Notes under the pieces: generated by a model | The model's input: only the letters and a program-made list of their open reading frames with translations | Told to the model about the DNA's origin: nothing | Database searches by the model: none | Shown: positions 27,881 to 36,747 of the stretch, piece after piece | How positions within the stretch are numbered: the first letter of the stretch is position 1 | Layout of the letters: each line of letters opens with the position of its first letter | Assembly: GCA_032681305.1 (NCBI GenBank) | Contig: CP136340.1 | Coordinates: forward strand, 620,001-684,000 | Direction of reading: 5' to 3' | Length of the DNA stretch: 64,000 nucleotides | Source: HIMB114 sp008638005 | GTDB lineage: Bacteria; Pseudomonadota; Alphaproteobacteria; Pelagibacterales; Pelagibacteraceae | Made by a program: the position numbers and the translations under genes

Positions 27881-27990
27881 CTTCCAGCAGGTATCGCACT
27901 AGTGGGCGAAAACTCGCTGACTAGTGTTGATCTCCTTCATTTGAAGGACACCAGAAAAAGACTACCTTTTTCTTGGAAGTGGCTGGAAAG
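27881..27990 (-). ncRNA. Structured leader RNA upstream of ffh
   Basis: Read on the minus strand, this 110-nt stretch closes on itself: GCTGGAA/TTCCAGC (27982-27988 with 27882-27888, seven perfect pairs) encloses three hairpins. They are an 8-bp stem at 27953-27973 (loop GTAGT), a 6-bp stem at 27933-27948, and a 7-bp stem at 27897-27926 capped by an inner GCGA/TCGC stem. The 3' end of the structure is 10 bases before the ffh ATG, so it can reach the ribosome-binding region. I recall a candidate structured RNA reported upstream of ffh in Pelagibacter; this is probably the same element, but I cannot verify that here. It lacks the conserved GGAA-capped apical hairpin of SRP RNA, so I do not call it ffs. 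Confidence 0.65.
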
Positions 27991-28039
27991 TACATAGATA
28001 TGTTTATAAAGTCAAGAAAACGGTCTAAAATCTAAATCA

Positions 28040-28852
28040 ATGAATTTTAAAGCATTAAAAATGGATGGTCTTGGTAATGATTTTTTAATCATTGATAATA
28101 GAAATCAATCGATCAAATTGTCTGAGGAAGATATTATTAAATTATCTGATAGAACAAATAGTATTGGCTTTGATCAATTAATAATGATCAGAAATTCCAC
28201 GACAGCAGATGCTGATATTGATTACTTTAACTCGGACGGAAAAATAGCTAACGCTTGTGGAAACGGTAATCGATGCGTGGCGGATATCCTAATGAATGAA
28301 AAAAAAACAAATGAAGTACATTTTAATGTTGGATCCTTTACACACCTAGGAACAAGATCTGATGATAATCTCATTAGTATTGTGATGCCACAGCCAAATA
28401 ATGAATTAAAAAAAATTCCTGTAACAGATGAAGTGCAAACTAATCCTTTAGCTATAGAGGTTGAGGGTTATAAACTTGAAGGTCATTTATTAAATGTAGG
28501 AAATCCTCATATTGTTGTTTTTCAAGAAATATCTGATTTAGAACTTACAAAAATAGGACCTATCATCGAGAATTACAAATTTTTTCCAGATAGAATTAAT
28601 GTGACCTTTGCAAAAATTGAAGACTCAGAAAACATTAAAGTTAATGTATGGGAGAGAGGAGCTGGTAAAACTTTAGCTTGTGGAACGGCTGCTTGTGCTA
28701 CAGGTTTTATTGCAACTGAATTAAAACTAAGCCGTAACCCTGTAAATATTCATTTTGAAAAAGGTTTCTTAAGAATTTTAATTAATGAAAACAAAACTAT
28801 TACAATGACAGGACCGGTATCTGATCAAAAAATAATAGAAGTAAGAGTTTAA
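28040..28852 (+). CDS. dapF: Diaminopimelate epimerase
   Basis: A 270-residue PLP-independent epimerase converting LL- to meso-diaminopimelate for peptidoglycan and lysine. Its two catalytic cysteines are C73 in ACGNGNRC and C214 in LACGTAAC. KMDGLGNDFLIID is the N-terminal signature. It diverges from the ffh leader RNA with about 50 bp between them and is followed 5 bp later by ftsY. Confidence 0.97.
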   Translation: MNFKALKMDGLGNDFLIIDNRNQSIKLSEEDIIKLSDRTNSIGFDQLIMIRNSTTADADIDYFNSDGKIANACGNGNRCVADILMNEKKTNEVHFNVGSFTHLGTRSDDNLISIVMPQPNNELKKIPVTDEVQTNPLAIEVEGYKLEGHLLNVGNPHIVVFQEISDLELTKIGPIIENYKFFPDRINVTFAKIEDSENIKVNVWERGAGKTLACGTAACATGFIATELKLSRNPVNIHFEKGFLRILINENKTITMTGPVSDQKIIEVRV

Positions 28853-28857
28853 TTGCT

Positions 28858-29781
28858 GTGCAAATCTTTAAAAAGATCACCGAAGGTTTAAGAAAAACCT
28901 CTAAAAATTTTGAGTCTGGTTTAGATAATATATTTAATAAATCAAAACCATCTGAGGAAATTTTACAAGATCTTGAGGATTTTATGATTTCATCTGACAT
29001 TGGTATTGCTTTAACTGAAAAGATTATCGCTAATGTTAAAAATCAAAAATTTAGTGATGAGGAATTGAATAAGAATAATTTTATCAAAATACTTAAAGGT
29101 GAAATGTTAAGCATTTTAAAGCCAGCTGAAAGTAACATCTTTAATCATCAAAACTCTCTTCAAACAATTTTAGTATGTGGAGTAAACGGAACTGGAAAAA
29201 CAACTACTATTGGAAAACTTTGTAAAATTCTTAAAAATAATAATTCTAAAGTTATTGTGGGTGCTGCTGATACTTTTAGAGCAGCTGCGATAGAGCAAAT
29301 CGAAAACTGGTGTAAAAAAAATAATATTGATATTGAAAAATCTAACCCAGGTTCCGACCCCGCATCAGTTGCTTTTAAAACTATAGAAAAAGCTAAAAAT
29401 AATAATTATAATTTTTGTATTATTGATACTGCTGGAAGACTTCATAACAAGAAAAATTTAATGGAAGAATTCTCAAAAATTATCCGTGTCATCAAAAAAG
29501 TAGATCAACAGGCGCCTCAAAAAATTATTATCGTACTCGATGCAACTACAGGACAAAATGCTTTAAACCAAATCGAAGAGTTTAATAAAATTTGTGAGTT
29601 ATCAGGTATCATCATGACAAAATTAGATGGAACTGCAAAAGGAGGGGTTTTGCTTACGATTACTGAGAAGTATAAATTACCTATATTTGCAATAGGAGTG
29701 GGTGAACAAGAAGATGATCTCCAACCCTTTAATGCAGATAATTTTATTGAAGCTTTTTTGAATAATGGAACAGATAAATGA
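28858..29781 (+). CDS. ftsY: Signal recognition particle receptor FtsY
   Basis: A 307-residue SRP receptor GTPase at the inner membrane. It begins at GTG (28858) and consists of essentially only the NG domain: N helices to about residue 90, then P-loop GVNGTGKTTT, DTAGRLHNK and TKLDGTAKGG. The long acidic A domain of E. coli FtsY is absent; the N-terminal FKKITEGLRKTSKNF helix probably mediates membrane contact. It lies two genes from ffh on the opposite strand, so both SRP GTPases flank the same intergenic region. Its stop overlaps the next start (ATGA). Confidence 0.96.
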   Translation: MQIFKKITEGLRKTSKNFESGLDNIFNKSKPSEEILQDLEDFMISSDIGIALTEKIIANVKNQKFSDEELNKNNFIKILKGEMLSILKPAESNIFNHQNSLQTILVCGVNGTGKTTTIGKLCKILKNNNSKVIVGAADTFRAAAIEQIENWCKKNNIDIEKSNPGSDPASVAFKTIEKAKNNNYNFCIIDTAGRLHNKKNLMEEFSKIIRVIKKVDQQAPQKIIIVLDATTGQNALNQIEEFNKICELSGIIMTKLDGTAKGGVLLTITEKYKLPIFAIGVGEQEDDLQPFNADNFIEAFLNNGTDK

Positions 29782-30119
29782 AAAAAGAGATTACTTTTCA
29801 AGACTATGAAAAAATTGAAATCTGCTCTGGTACTATTTTAGAAGCATCCATCAATGTAAAAGCTAAAAAGCCAGCCTATGTTTTAAAGATAGATTTTGGA
29901 GAGAAAATTGGAATTAAAACCTCTTCAGCTCAAATAACTCATTATTATCAAACTGAAAATCTTGTAGGTAAACAAGTTATGGCAGTATGTAATTTTCCAC
30001 CAAGGAATATTGCAGGTATTGTATCTGAGGTCTTGGTTTTAGGAGCAATTGAAGAGGATGGAAAAGTCGTACTATTTCATCCAAGTCAAAAAATTAAAAA
30101 CGGACTTAATATTGCTTAA
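29778..30119 (+). CDS. csaA: CsaA-like tRNA-binding domain protein
   Basis: A 113-residue single-domain protein of the EMAP/OB-fold tRNA-binding family. It has ICSGTILEA, KPAYVLKIDFGEKIGIKTSSAQIT, VGKQVMAVCNFPPRNIAGIVSEVLVLG, which match CsaA. B. subtilis CsaA has been described as a secretion-related chaperone and binds tRNA-like ligands. Coupling to ftsY by a 4-bp ATGA overlap fits a role in protein export, although that is inference. Its stop codon shares bases with the stop of the convergent hydrolase gene. Confidence 0.88.
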   Translation: MKKEITFQDYEKIEICSGTILEASINVKAKKPAYVLKIDFGEKIGIKTSSAQITHYYQTENLVGKQVMAVCNFPPRNIAGIVSEVLVLGAIEEDGKVVLFHPSQKIKNGLNIA

Positions 30120-30919
30120 GGCAAAGATTTTATAAAGTTCTCTAGATTTTTTTTCATTCCCTCATCATACTTCATCATATGACCATCAAAAGTTGGAAAA
30201 TATGATGTCTTAGGTTCATTGGCCTCATCAAATAATTTTGCCCCCATATAAAATGGCACTAAGTTATCAGCTTTCCCATGCAATATTAAAATTGGCGATG
30301 TTATTTTTTTTATTTTTTTTAAAGAACTATATCGATCTCTTTGCATTAAACTTACAGGTAAAAATGGATAAAACTTTTTTCCCATATCAACCATCGAAGT
30401 ATATGGTGACTCTAAAATTATACCGCCAAAATTATTTTTACTTGATAATTCTACCGCAATACCCGTTCCTAGAGACTCTCCATAAAGAATAATATTTTCA
30501 TTTTTAATTCCTTTTTGATTAAGCCATTTGACTGCACTATTTGCATCCTCATATAACCCTTTTTCGGTTGGCTTGCCTTGGTTACCACTAAAACCCCTCC
30601 AAGATATAATTAAAAAATTTATACCTAAATCATTGAAAGCATTTAATTTATAAATTCTAGCATCTAGATCTCCGGCATTCCCATGAAAAAATAAAATTGT
30701 TTTTTGATTTTGGTGAATATTAGTTGACCAAGATTTTAATGAAATTTCACTATTTACAGGAATAAAAATCTCTTCATAATTAAATGTAATCTTTTCCGGA
30801 ATATAATTTTTGGAACTAGGATGGTACATGAATGATCTTTGAAAAAAAAACATGATCAATAAAATTGATAAATAAAAAAGTATAATAATTAAAACAGTGA
30901 AATGAAAATATTTAAACAT
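30116..30919 (-). CDS. Membrane-anchored alpha/beta hydrolase
   Basis: A 267-residue serine hydrolase. One N-terminal membrane helix (about residues 7-26) anchors it. The catalytic domain has LFFHGNAG (oxyanion region), the nucleophile elbow GESLG with S149, D218 in HGKADNLVPF and H247 in DGHMM. It resembles the ABHD13/ABHD17-like group of bacterial and eukaryotic hydrolases. Substrate unknown; an ester or thioester is likely. It overlaps the EamA gene upstream by 8 bp and is the last gene of that run. Confidence 0.82.
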   Translation of the reverse strand: MFKYFHFTVLIIILFYLSILLIMFFFQRSFMYHPSSKNYIPEKITFNYEEIFIPVNSEISLKSWSTNIHQNQKTILFFHGNAGDLDARIYKLNAFNDLGINFLIISWRGFSGNQGKPTEKGLYEDANSAVKWLNQKGIKNENIILYGESLGTGIAVELSSKNNFGGIILESPYTSMVDMGKKFYPFLPVSLMQRDRYSSLKKIKKITSPILILHGKADNLVPFYMGAKLFDEANEPKTSYFPTFDGHMMKYDEGMKKNLENFIKSLP

Positions 30920-31808
30920 TCATTTTTTTCTTTGCTAAAAAAATTCCTACTAAAACAAATAAAGCACCATAAAAATGGTAATTTAGCAACTGTTCTGAAA
31001 ACAATACCATTCCATAAATCGCTCCATAAATTGGCATAAGATATACCGTCAAACCTGCAATGGATGCACCAACCACTTGTTGTAATTTTGTATACATTAA
31101 AAAGGCAATAACTCCTGGGAAGATAGCGGCCATAATTGTAAATTCAATATATGTTTCATTAAATGTAGTAGGTATATAAAAATTATGCTCAATAATAAAA
31201 AAAGGAATTAACATTACAGAACCTAACAAACTCATTAACGTAAATCTTTCAAGAATATCAAATTTACTTTTCCAATTAATTAAAAATATAGAAAAAAAGG
31301 ACCAAGATATAGCTGCGCCAAATATCCAAACATCTCCAATACTAAAATTTAAATTTACAAAATTAGATAAGTTTCCTTTGAAAATAATAAATGAGACACC
31401 AAATAAACTTAAAAACACACCAAGGTATTGAAAGAGGTGTAATCTCTCTTTGTAAAAATAAGCAGATAACAAAACAATAAATATTGGCGATAAAGCATAA
31501 ATAATTGACATATTTGTCACTGTCGTTGTGAGCCCTGATATATATGGAAGGGCTCCGCATCCTGCATAACCAGTTGCTCCAAGAAATGTGAGTCTCCAAA
31601 ACTCTTCTTTAAAATATTTTTTCTTTTTTAAAATCGATTTATAAATAAAGGGAAAAAAAACCAAAAATACTAATAACCATCTTGAACATGCAAGAGCAAC
31701 AGGCGGAATATTTTCAAATGCGCCTCTAGCTATTGCTATGTTGCTTGTCATAAAAATAGGCTGAATAAATAAAAGTGAAAATTGAAAAAGAGAATTAGTT
31801 TTTTTCAT
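30912..31808 (-). CDS. EamA-family (DMT) permease
   Basis: A 298-residue integral membrane protein with about ten helices arranged as two EamA repeats (roughly residues 8-138 and 153-290). The first repeat has the typical PPVALACSRWLLVF and ALSPIFIVLLSAYFYKERL, and the second VYLMPIYGAIYGMVLFSEQL. The drug/metabolite transporter superfamily exports or imports small metabolites such as amino acids; the substrate cannot be read from sequence. It follows the 74-residue membrane protein by 22 bp. Confidence 0.85.
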   Translation of the reverse strand: MKKTNSLFQFSLLFIQPIFMTSNIAIARGAFENIPPVALACSRWLLVFLVFFPFIYKSILKKKKYFKEEFWRLTFLGATGYAGCGALPYISGLTTTVTNMSIIYALSPIFIVLLSAYFYKERLHLFQYLGVFLSLFGVSFIIFKGNLSNFVNLNFSIGDVWIFGAAISWSFFSIFLINWKSKFDILERFTLMSLLGSVMLIPFFIIEHNFYIPTTFNETYIEFTIMAAIFPGVIAFLMYTKLQQVVGASIAGLTVYLMPIYGAIYGMVLFSEQLLNYHFYGALFVLVGIFLAKKKMNV

Positions 31809-31830
31809 TCACTAATATTTGATGAAATAA

Positions 31831-32055
31831 CTATTTTTTTTTTAAAAATTTTTTTGCGAGAGCATCTGCTACATGAATATCAAAAGTTTCTAAAACTTCG
31901 ATCATCATCATAAAAATTGCAGCCGCCATAATGATTATAACTGGCAGAATATCAAACCAGCCAATCATATTAGATTTATTTAATGTAAAGGTAACACCTA
32001 AAAGAAATGATACAGTTAAAGTTGTCCCTATGATTGCAGCAATTTTATTTATCAT
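31831..32055 (-). CDS. Small two-helix membrane protein of unknown function
   Basis: A 74-residue protein with two hydrophobic segments (about residues 6-25 and 34-54) and a Lys-rich end (ALAKKFLKKK), suggesting a cytoplasmic C-terminus. I do not recognise the family. It overlaps the 3' end of the amidase gene by 11 bp on the same strand, so it is probably co-translated with it. It may be an accessory of the neighbouring transport genes. Confidence 0.6.
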   Translation of the reverse strand: MINKIAAIIGTTLTVSFLLGVTFTLNKSNMIGWFDILPVIIIMAAAIFMMMIEVLETFDIHVADALAKKFLKKK

Positions 32056-33388
32056 TATTAGAACCTTTTACTTTATTAATTAACCAATTGGAAGTTCTCA
32101 AAAGTCTTGAGTCATCAAATTTTTCACCAATTATTTGTACACCTAAAGGCATGCCACCCTCTCCTTGTAATAATGGTAATGATAAAGCTGGCATACCAAG
32201 ATACGTCCAAATCGTAGAAAATTCTGGACTTCCTGTTTGTTTTAAAGTTTTCGGAGCAACGCCAGTAGAGGCTGGAGTTAGAATTGCATGATAATCATGA
32301 AAGGTTTCTTCAAAAAGTTTATAAAAATAATCCCTATTTTCACAAGCCTCGACGTATTCACTTGCTTTATATTTCAACCCTCTTTCAATTGCTTCTACTA
32401 GTTTTTTGCCTAATTTATTTTTAGACTTTTTATAATAATCTGAAAATGCATAGGCCATATCTGTTTCATGAATAATTTGATGATATTTAAAAATATCATT
32501 GAAATAAGATGGAGTATCTAGAACTTCAACATGAGCACTATATTTTTTTATAAAAGTTTCAAAACTTTTTAAACTTTCTTTATCTAAATTTTTCCATTTA
32601 GAAGTTTTAATAAAAACAAATCTTGGATCAAAGGGAGGATCCTCCTTACATATTTGTGTAATATTTGAAATTGAATAGGGAACAGTCGAGCGATCATCAA
32701 CATCATGTCTAACAATTTCTTTCGCGATTAAAGCTATATCCTCAATATGTCGTGCAAAAATACCCACGTGATCTAACAAATGTGATTGTTTCAGCACACT
32801 CTTTCTAGAAACTAATCCATAAGTTGGCTTATAACCAATTACACCACAATAAGATGCGGGTCGAATTACTGATCCATTAGTTTGAGATCCAATTGCCACT
32901 GGACACATGAAAGAGGCAACTGCTGCAGCGGATCCGCTTGATGATCCACCTGGTGTTCTATTTTCATCATGAGGGTTAGTAGTTTTTCCTGGATCAAAAT
33001 AAGCAAATTCAGTTGTTACCGTTTTTCCCATAATAAGTGCGCCAGCATTTCTTAAAAAGCTCACTACTGATGCATCATCTTTAGTGTGTACTCCGCCAAC
33101 TAAGTTAGTTCCACATCTTGTTGGCATATCATTAGTTCCAAAAATATCCTTAATACCAATCGGAAGTCCATGGAGAGGTCCAATAGGTCTTCCTATATTT
33201 TTATAATCATCAGCTTCGTTTGCTTTTTGTAAAATAAAATCTTTATCATAGTGCTCCCATGCTTTGACGGTATCCTCAAACTCAGCAATTCTATTACTAA
33301 AACTTTCTAACACTTCGGCTGATTTTATATCTCCAGATTGTAAACCCTCTGCAATCTGTGTTGCTGATAAAAAACAAAGATCTTTCAT
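32045..33388 (-). CDS. Amidase-signature family hydrolase
   Basis: From the ATG at 33386-33388 this is a 447-residue amidase-signature protein. The catalytic triad is visible as K80 (GLPIGIKD), S149 (PGGSSSGSAAAV) and S173 (SQTNGSVIRPAS), with the family's usual spacings of 69 and 24. Relatives hydrolyse carboxamides, including indoleacetamide, urea derivatives and Glu-tRNA(Gln) as GatA; with no gatC or gatB nearby this is likely catabolic. An in-frame TTG at 33409 would extend it into dctM, but the ATG gives the expected N-terminus. Downstream of a TRAP transporter, it may act on an imported amide. Confidence 0.88.
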   Translation of the reverse strand: MKDLCFLSATQIAEGLQSGDIKSAEVLESFSNRIAEFEDTVKAWEHYDKDFILQKANEADDYKNIGRPIGPLHGLPIGIKDIFGTNDMPTRCGTNLVGGVHTKDDASVVSFLRNAGALIMGKTVTTEFAYFDPGKTTNPHDENRTPGGSSSGSAAAVASFMCPVAIGSQTNGSVIRPASYCGVIGYKPTYGLVSRKSVLKQSHLLDHVGIFARHIEDIALIAKEIVRHDVDDRSTVPYSISNITQICKEDPPFDPRFVFIKTSKWKNLDKESLKSFETFIKKYSAHVEVLDTPSYFNDIFKYHQIIHETDMAYAFSDYYKKSKNKLGKKLVEAIERGLKYKASEYVEACENRDYFYKLFEETFHDYHAILTPASTGVAPKTLKQTGSPEFSTIWTYLGMPALSLPLLQGEGGMPLGVQIIGEKFDDSRLLRTSNWLINKVKGSNNDK

Positions 33389-33395
33389 AAAAGTT

Positions 33396-34757
33396 TTATG
33401 CTGGACCAAATAATGCGGTTGGTAACCACAACGCTAGGCCTGGGAAGTTATACATAATCACCATAGCAATAATCACGATTAATAAGAAAGGCATTATTCC
33501 TTTAAAAATATCCATCAGCTCTACATTGCTTTTTTGGACACCCTTTAAGTAATAAGCCAACATAGCCATGGGCGGCGTTAAGAATGACGTTTGAAGATTT
33601 AAAGCAATTAACATTGCAAAGAAATAAGGATTCACACCAAAAGTTTCGAGTAGTGGTAAAAAGATTGGAACGAAGATAATTAAAATTTCAGTCCACTCTA
33701 ACGGCCAACCTAATAAGAAAATAATAATCTGTGTAATAATTAAAAACTGCCATGGTTCAAGATCCATTGATTTAAAGAAATGTTCAAATACTTCGTGACC
33801 TCCTAAATAAGAAAACACAGATGCAAATGTCCAAGAACCAATAAATAACCACATAATCATTGCTGAAGTCTTTGCAGTTAAAAATACAGATTCTTTAAAG
33901 GCCTGCCATTTAAGAGTCTTGTAAAAATAAGCCATTACGAGAGCACCAAAAGCACCAACTGCTGCAGCTTCAGCTGGTGTTGCAATTCCTGCAAGAATTG
34001 TTCCTAGAACTAAAAGAATTAAACCAAATAATGGAAGGAAAGATACAAGCACTTCTTTCATAATTACGCTTCTTTCTGGGATCTCTTCAGCTTTTGGTTT
34101 TGGGGCAAGCTCAGGTTTCCACATTGCTAAACCAATTGCATAACAAACATATAAAGTAGCTAATAGTAATCCCGGTAACATTGCAGCTGCAAATAATCTT
34201 AATGGAGATAGTTGGGCAATAACTGCATAAACAATTAACATGATGCTAGGTGGAATTAAAATTCCTAAACAACCACCTGAACATATAACTCCAGATGCAA
34301 ATTTTTTGTCATAACCTGCTTTAACCATTGCAGGCCATGCTAATAATCCCATTAATGTTACTACAGCACCAATAATTCCGGTTGCTGTTGAAAATAAAGT
34401 ACAAGTAATTAAAGCTGCAACCGCCATTGAAGCGGGCAATCTATGCGATGCTAATCTTATTGCAAAAAATAACTTTGCAACAATTCCAGCTCTTTCAACA
34501 AGATAACCCATAAATAAAAACAAAGGTACGGCTGTAAGTACATGATTATCCATCACTGAATAAGTATTCTGAACGACTAAATCAAAAATTCGATTATCTA
34601 ATAAGCTATCCATTGTTTCAGGATTGTAGTAAGCAAAATATCCAAAGCCCACTCCCATTGCTAACAATGTAAAAGCAATTGGAAATCCTAATAAAACAAA
34701 GAACAAGAAAATACACATCATAAAGAGTGCTGTTTCTGGATTTGTCATTCCAAACAT
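33396..34757 (-). CDS. dctM: TRAP transporter large permease (DctM)
   Basis: A 453-residue protein with about 12 membrane helices, the sodium-coupled transport subunit of a tripartite TRAP system. Motifs include GFPIAFTLLAMGVGFG, VPLFLFMGYLVERAG, GAVVTLMGLLAWPAM, GGCLGILIPPSIMLIVYA and LNLQTSFLTPPMAMLAYYLKG. The last stretch is typical of transporters for 2-oxo and 2-hydroxy monocarboxylates, though I hold that loosely. It follows dctQ by 1 bp and precedes the amidase. Confidence 0.93.
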   Translation of the reverse strand: MFGMTNPETALFMMCIFLFFVLLGFPIAFTLLAMGVGFGYFAYYNPETMDSLLDNRIFDLVVQNTYSVMDNHVLTAVPLFLFMGYLVERAGIVAKLFFAIRLASHRLPASMAVAALITCTLFSTATGIIGAVVTLMGLLAWPAMVKAGYDKKFASGVICSGGCLGILIPPSIMLIVYAVIAQLSPLRLFAAAMLPGLLLATLYVCYAIGLAMWKPELAPKPKAEEIPERSVIMKEVLVSFLPLFGLILLVLGTILAGIATPAEAAAVGAFGALVMAYFYKTLKWQAFKESVFLTAKTSAMIMWLFIGSWTFASVFSYLGGHEVFEHFFKSMDLEPWQFLIITQIIIFLLGWPLEWTEILIIFVPIFLPLLETFGVNPYFFAMLIALNLQTSFLTPPMAMLAYYLKGVQKSNVELMDIFKGIMPFLLIVIIAMVIMYNFPGLALWLPTALFGPA

Positions 34758-34758
34758 T

Positions 34759-35343
34759 TTATATACTTTCTCTTTCTTTTCCTTCTCTCATTAGTTTTTG
34801 CTCTGTTTCTAAAACATCGTCTTGTCTTTCAGGCCATTCGCCTGTTTTAATTGCAATGATACACCTTAAAACTTCGCTTATTCCTTGATTGATTAAAATA
34901 AATCCAGCGGTAGGGATTAAAGATTTAATCATATAAATCTGAATTTGCGCAGGACTATTCCAACTTGTTTCTTTAGTCATCCAAGCATTACCTGCATAAT
35001 CTAAGCCTGCAAAAGCAAGAGCGCAAATACCTGGGAAATAAAATAAGAAATATAAAACTAAATCAATCTTTGCCTGCGTGGGTACTGAAAATAATCTGTA
35101 AATAACATCTCCTCTAACATGAGCATCGCACGAAAGTGTGTAAGCGCCCGCCATTAAAAAAAGAGCTCCATACATTTGTAAACTAAAATCAAAGTTCCAT
35201 AAAGTTGGAGCATTAAATATGTAGGCCATAGTAACTTCATAAACTGTACCAAAACATAAAATTACTATGCACCATGCGAAACCCTTACCAATCCAACGGC
35301 TAAGACTTTCTGCAAATTTGATATAATTTTTTACGAAATTCAC
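34759..35343 (-). CDS. dctQ: TRAP transporter small permease (DctQ)
   Basis: A 194-residue protein with four membrane helices, the small membrane subunit that pairs with DctM. It starts at GTG (35341-35343). LQMYGALFLMAGAYTLSCDAHVRGDVIYR contains the DctQ signature. A cytoplasmic acidic tail follows. It lies 88 bp downstream of dctP, separated by a strong terminator hairpin, so its expression should be lower than that of the binding protein. Confidence 0.92.
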   Translation of the reverse strand: MNFVKNYIKFAESLSRWIGKGFAWCIVILCFGTVYEVTMAYIFNAPTLWNFDFSLQMYGALFLMAGAYTLSCDAHVRGDVIYRLFSVPTQAKIDLVLYFLFYFPGICALAFAGLDYAGNAWMTKETSWNSPAQIQIYMIKSLIPTAGFILINQGISEVLRCIIAIKTGEWPERQDDVLETEQKLMREGKERESI

Positions 35344-35384
35344 GATTACTTTTATAATTTAATTTTTTATTTTGCTATAAAATT

Positions 35385-35410
35385 AAAAGGCCCCGGTTAA
35401 GGGGCCTTTT
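35385..35410 (-). terminator. Attenuating terminator between dctP and dctQ
   Basis: AAAAGGCCCC and GGGGCCTTTT form a perfect 10-bp stem around a 6-base loop, an unusually GC-rich hairpin for this AT-rich sequence, ending in a T run in the direction of transcription. It lies 22 bp after the dctP stop. Such hairpins commonly let much of the message stop after the abundant binding protein while some reads through to the permease genes. Confidence 0.85.
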
Positions 35411-35431
35411 AATAAAATTCAATGACTAAAA

Positions 35432-36580
35432 CTAAATTTTAACTTTAGTTGGGTCACCAAAAGTTCTAGTATAAGCCAGTCTGTAATTCGGCTGGTTCAT
35501 AAATAGATACTTCATTACTTTTTTCGCATATGCTTGTTGTGATCTTACGATCTCATCAAACAATGGATCTTTTCTAAAGTCCTTCATAACGTCATCCCAT
35601 GCTTTTAATTGAGCATCTAAGATTTCATCAGAAGTTTGGTATACATTAACTCCAGACTCGTTCATAAGCTTTCCAAGATCGTTTGAGTATCTTACTAAAG
35701 CCATGAAATAGTTTGCAGTGTTAGTCGCTTCCGCAGCATGCTTTAAAATAGCTTGGTGCTGTGGTGATAAGCTGTTGTATTTCTTTCTGTTGAACATCAA
35801 CTCAAACATCTCTTGAGATTGGTGGAAGCTTCCTAAGTGATAATGCTTAGAAACATCTTGCATACCAAAGTCTTTATCAGATGTTGGGTTGTTGAACTCA
35901 GCAGCATCAATTAAACCAGTTTTCATTGCTGGCTGAATTTCACCACCTGGTAATTGTCTCACAACCATTCCCATTTTTTGGAGAACGTTTGTTGCTAGAC
36001 CAACAGTTCTATACTTCATACCTTTAACGTCACTTACTTTTGTAACGTTCTTTTTAAACCAACCAAACGGTTGAGCAGGCATTGGCATAGCAAAGAAACC
36101 TACAACATCAAGACCAATTTTCTTTAAAGTCTTTTCGTATAAAGCTCTTCCGCCACCTTCTTCAATCCAACCCATTAATTCTTGAGATGAAAATCCATAA
36201 GATGGACCTGTACCAAATAAAGAAGCTGCAGGATTTTTTCCATACCAATAAGCAGTAACTAAGTGACCAGCGTCTACAACACCTTTACTTACACCATCTG
36301 CAATCTCGGCTGTTTTTAATACTGCACCAACAGGTAAAACTTCGATCGATAAAGATCCGCCACCCATTGCGTTAACTCTATCTGCATATTGTTTTGCCAT
36401 CTCTAAAAAGATACCACCACCCCATGCAGCTTGCATTTTCAGCTTCACAGTTTTTCCGTGACCAGCTGACCAAGCACCAACGTTAGGCATAGCTACAGCT
36501 GCTGCTGTTGCACCCGTAACGACTGCTGCTTTTTTGAAAAATTTACGTCTAGAATTTGACGTAACGTTTTTTTTTGACAT
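35432..36580 (-). CDS. dctP: TRAP transporter substrate-binding protein (DctP/TakP type)
   Basis: A 382-residue periplasmic binding protein. A Tat signal is visible: SRRKFF at residues 10-15, a hydrophobic Ala/Val stretch to about 30, and a processing region near AWSAGHG. The mature part (KLKMQAAWGG, EIADGVSKGVVDAGHL, GLIDAAEFNNP) resembles the TakP-like group that binds 2-oxoacids such as pyruvate as a metal complex. I chose the ATG at 36580 because GGGAG lies eight bases before it; the upstream ATG at 36595 overlaps that ribosome-binding site. Confidence 0.92.
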   Translation of the reverse strand: MSKKNVTSNSRRKFFKKAAVVTGATAAAVAMPNVGAWSAGHGKTVKLKMQAAWGGGIFLEMAKQYADRVNAMGGGSLSIEVLPVGAVLKTAEIADGVSKGVVDAGHLVTAYWYGKNPAASLFGTGPSYGFSSQELMGWIEEGGGRALYEKTLKKIGLDVVGFFAMPMPAQPFGWFKKNVTKVSDVKGMKYRTVGLATNVLQKMGMVVRQLPGGEIQPAMKTGLIDAAEFNNPTSDKDFGMQDVSKHYHLGSFHQSQEMFELMFNRKKYNSLSPQHQAILKHAAEATNTANYFMALVRYSNDLGKLMNESGVNVYQTSDEILDAQLKAWDDVMKDFRKDPLFDEIVRSQQAYAKKVMKYLFMNQPNYRLAYTRTFGDPTKVKI

Positions 36581-36595
36581 GTGTTTTTCTCCCAT

Positions 36596-36747
36596 GTTAG
36601 TTAAATTTAACAGGTCAGAATTTAGCTTAAAGAATTACTAGTTGTCTATCTAAATAGTTGAATTATGAGATTAAACTATTTCGCAACCGCAAAAAATAAC
36701 ATCAGTTAAATTGAGGTAAAACTGTATTATCACAACTAAAGGTTGAC
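36596..36747 (-). promoter_or_regulatory. Upstream region of the TRAP operon with an operator-like palindrome
   Basis: This 152-bp gap precedes dctP. At its left-hand distal edge GTTGACTCAGTTAAC (36742-36756) is an inverted repeat of seven bases around one centre with a single mismatched pair, and it overlaps the last codons of the upstream dehydrogenase gene. I see no convincing complete sigma-70 promoter. A promoter is expected here because dctP has its own terminator and so forms a separate transcript. Confidence 0.35.

Noticed and set aside
27881..27990. SRP (4.5S) RNA gene next to ffh
   Set aside because: The structure is a multi-branched junction and lacks the single long hairpin with GGAA loop and adjacent internal loop of SRP RNA.
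31363..31599. Minus-strand frame of 78 residues inside the EamA gene
   Set aside because: It is an alternate frame of a clear permease and has no independent support.
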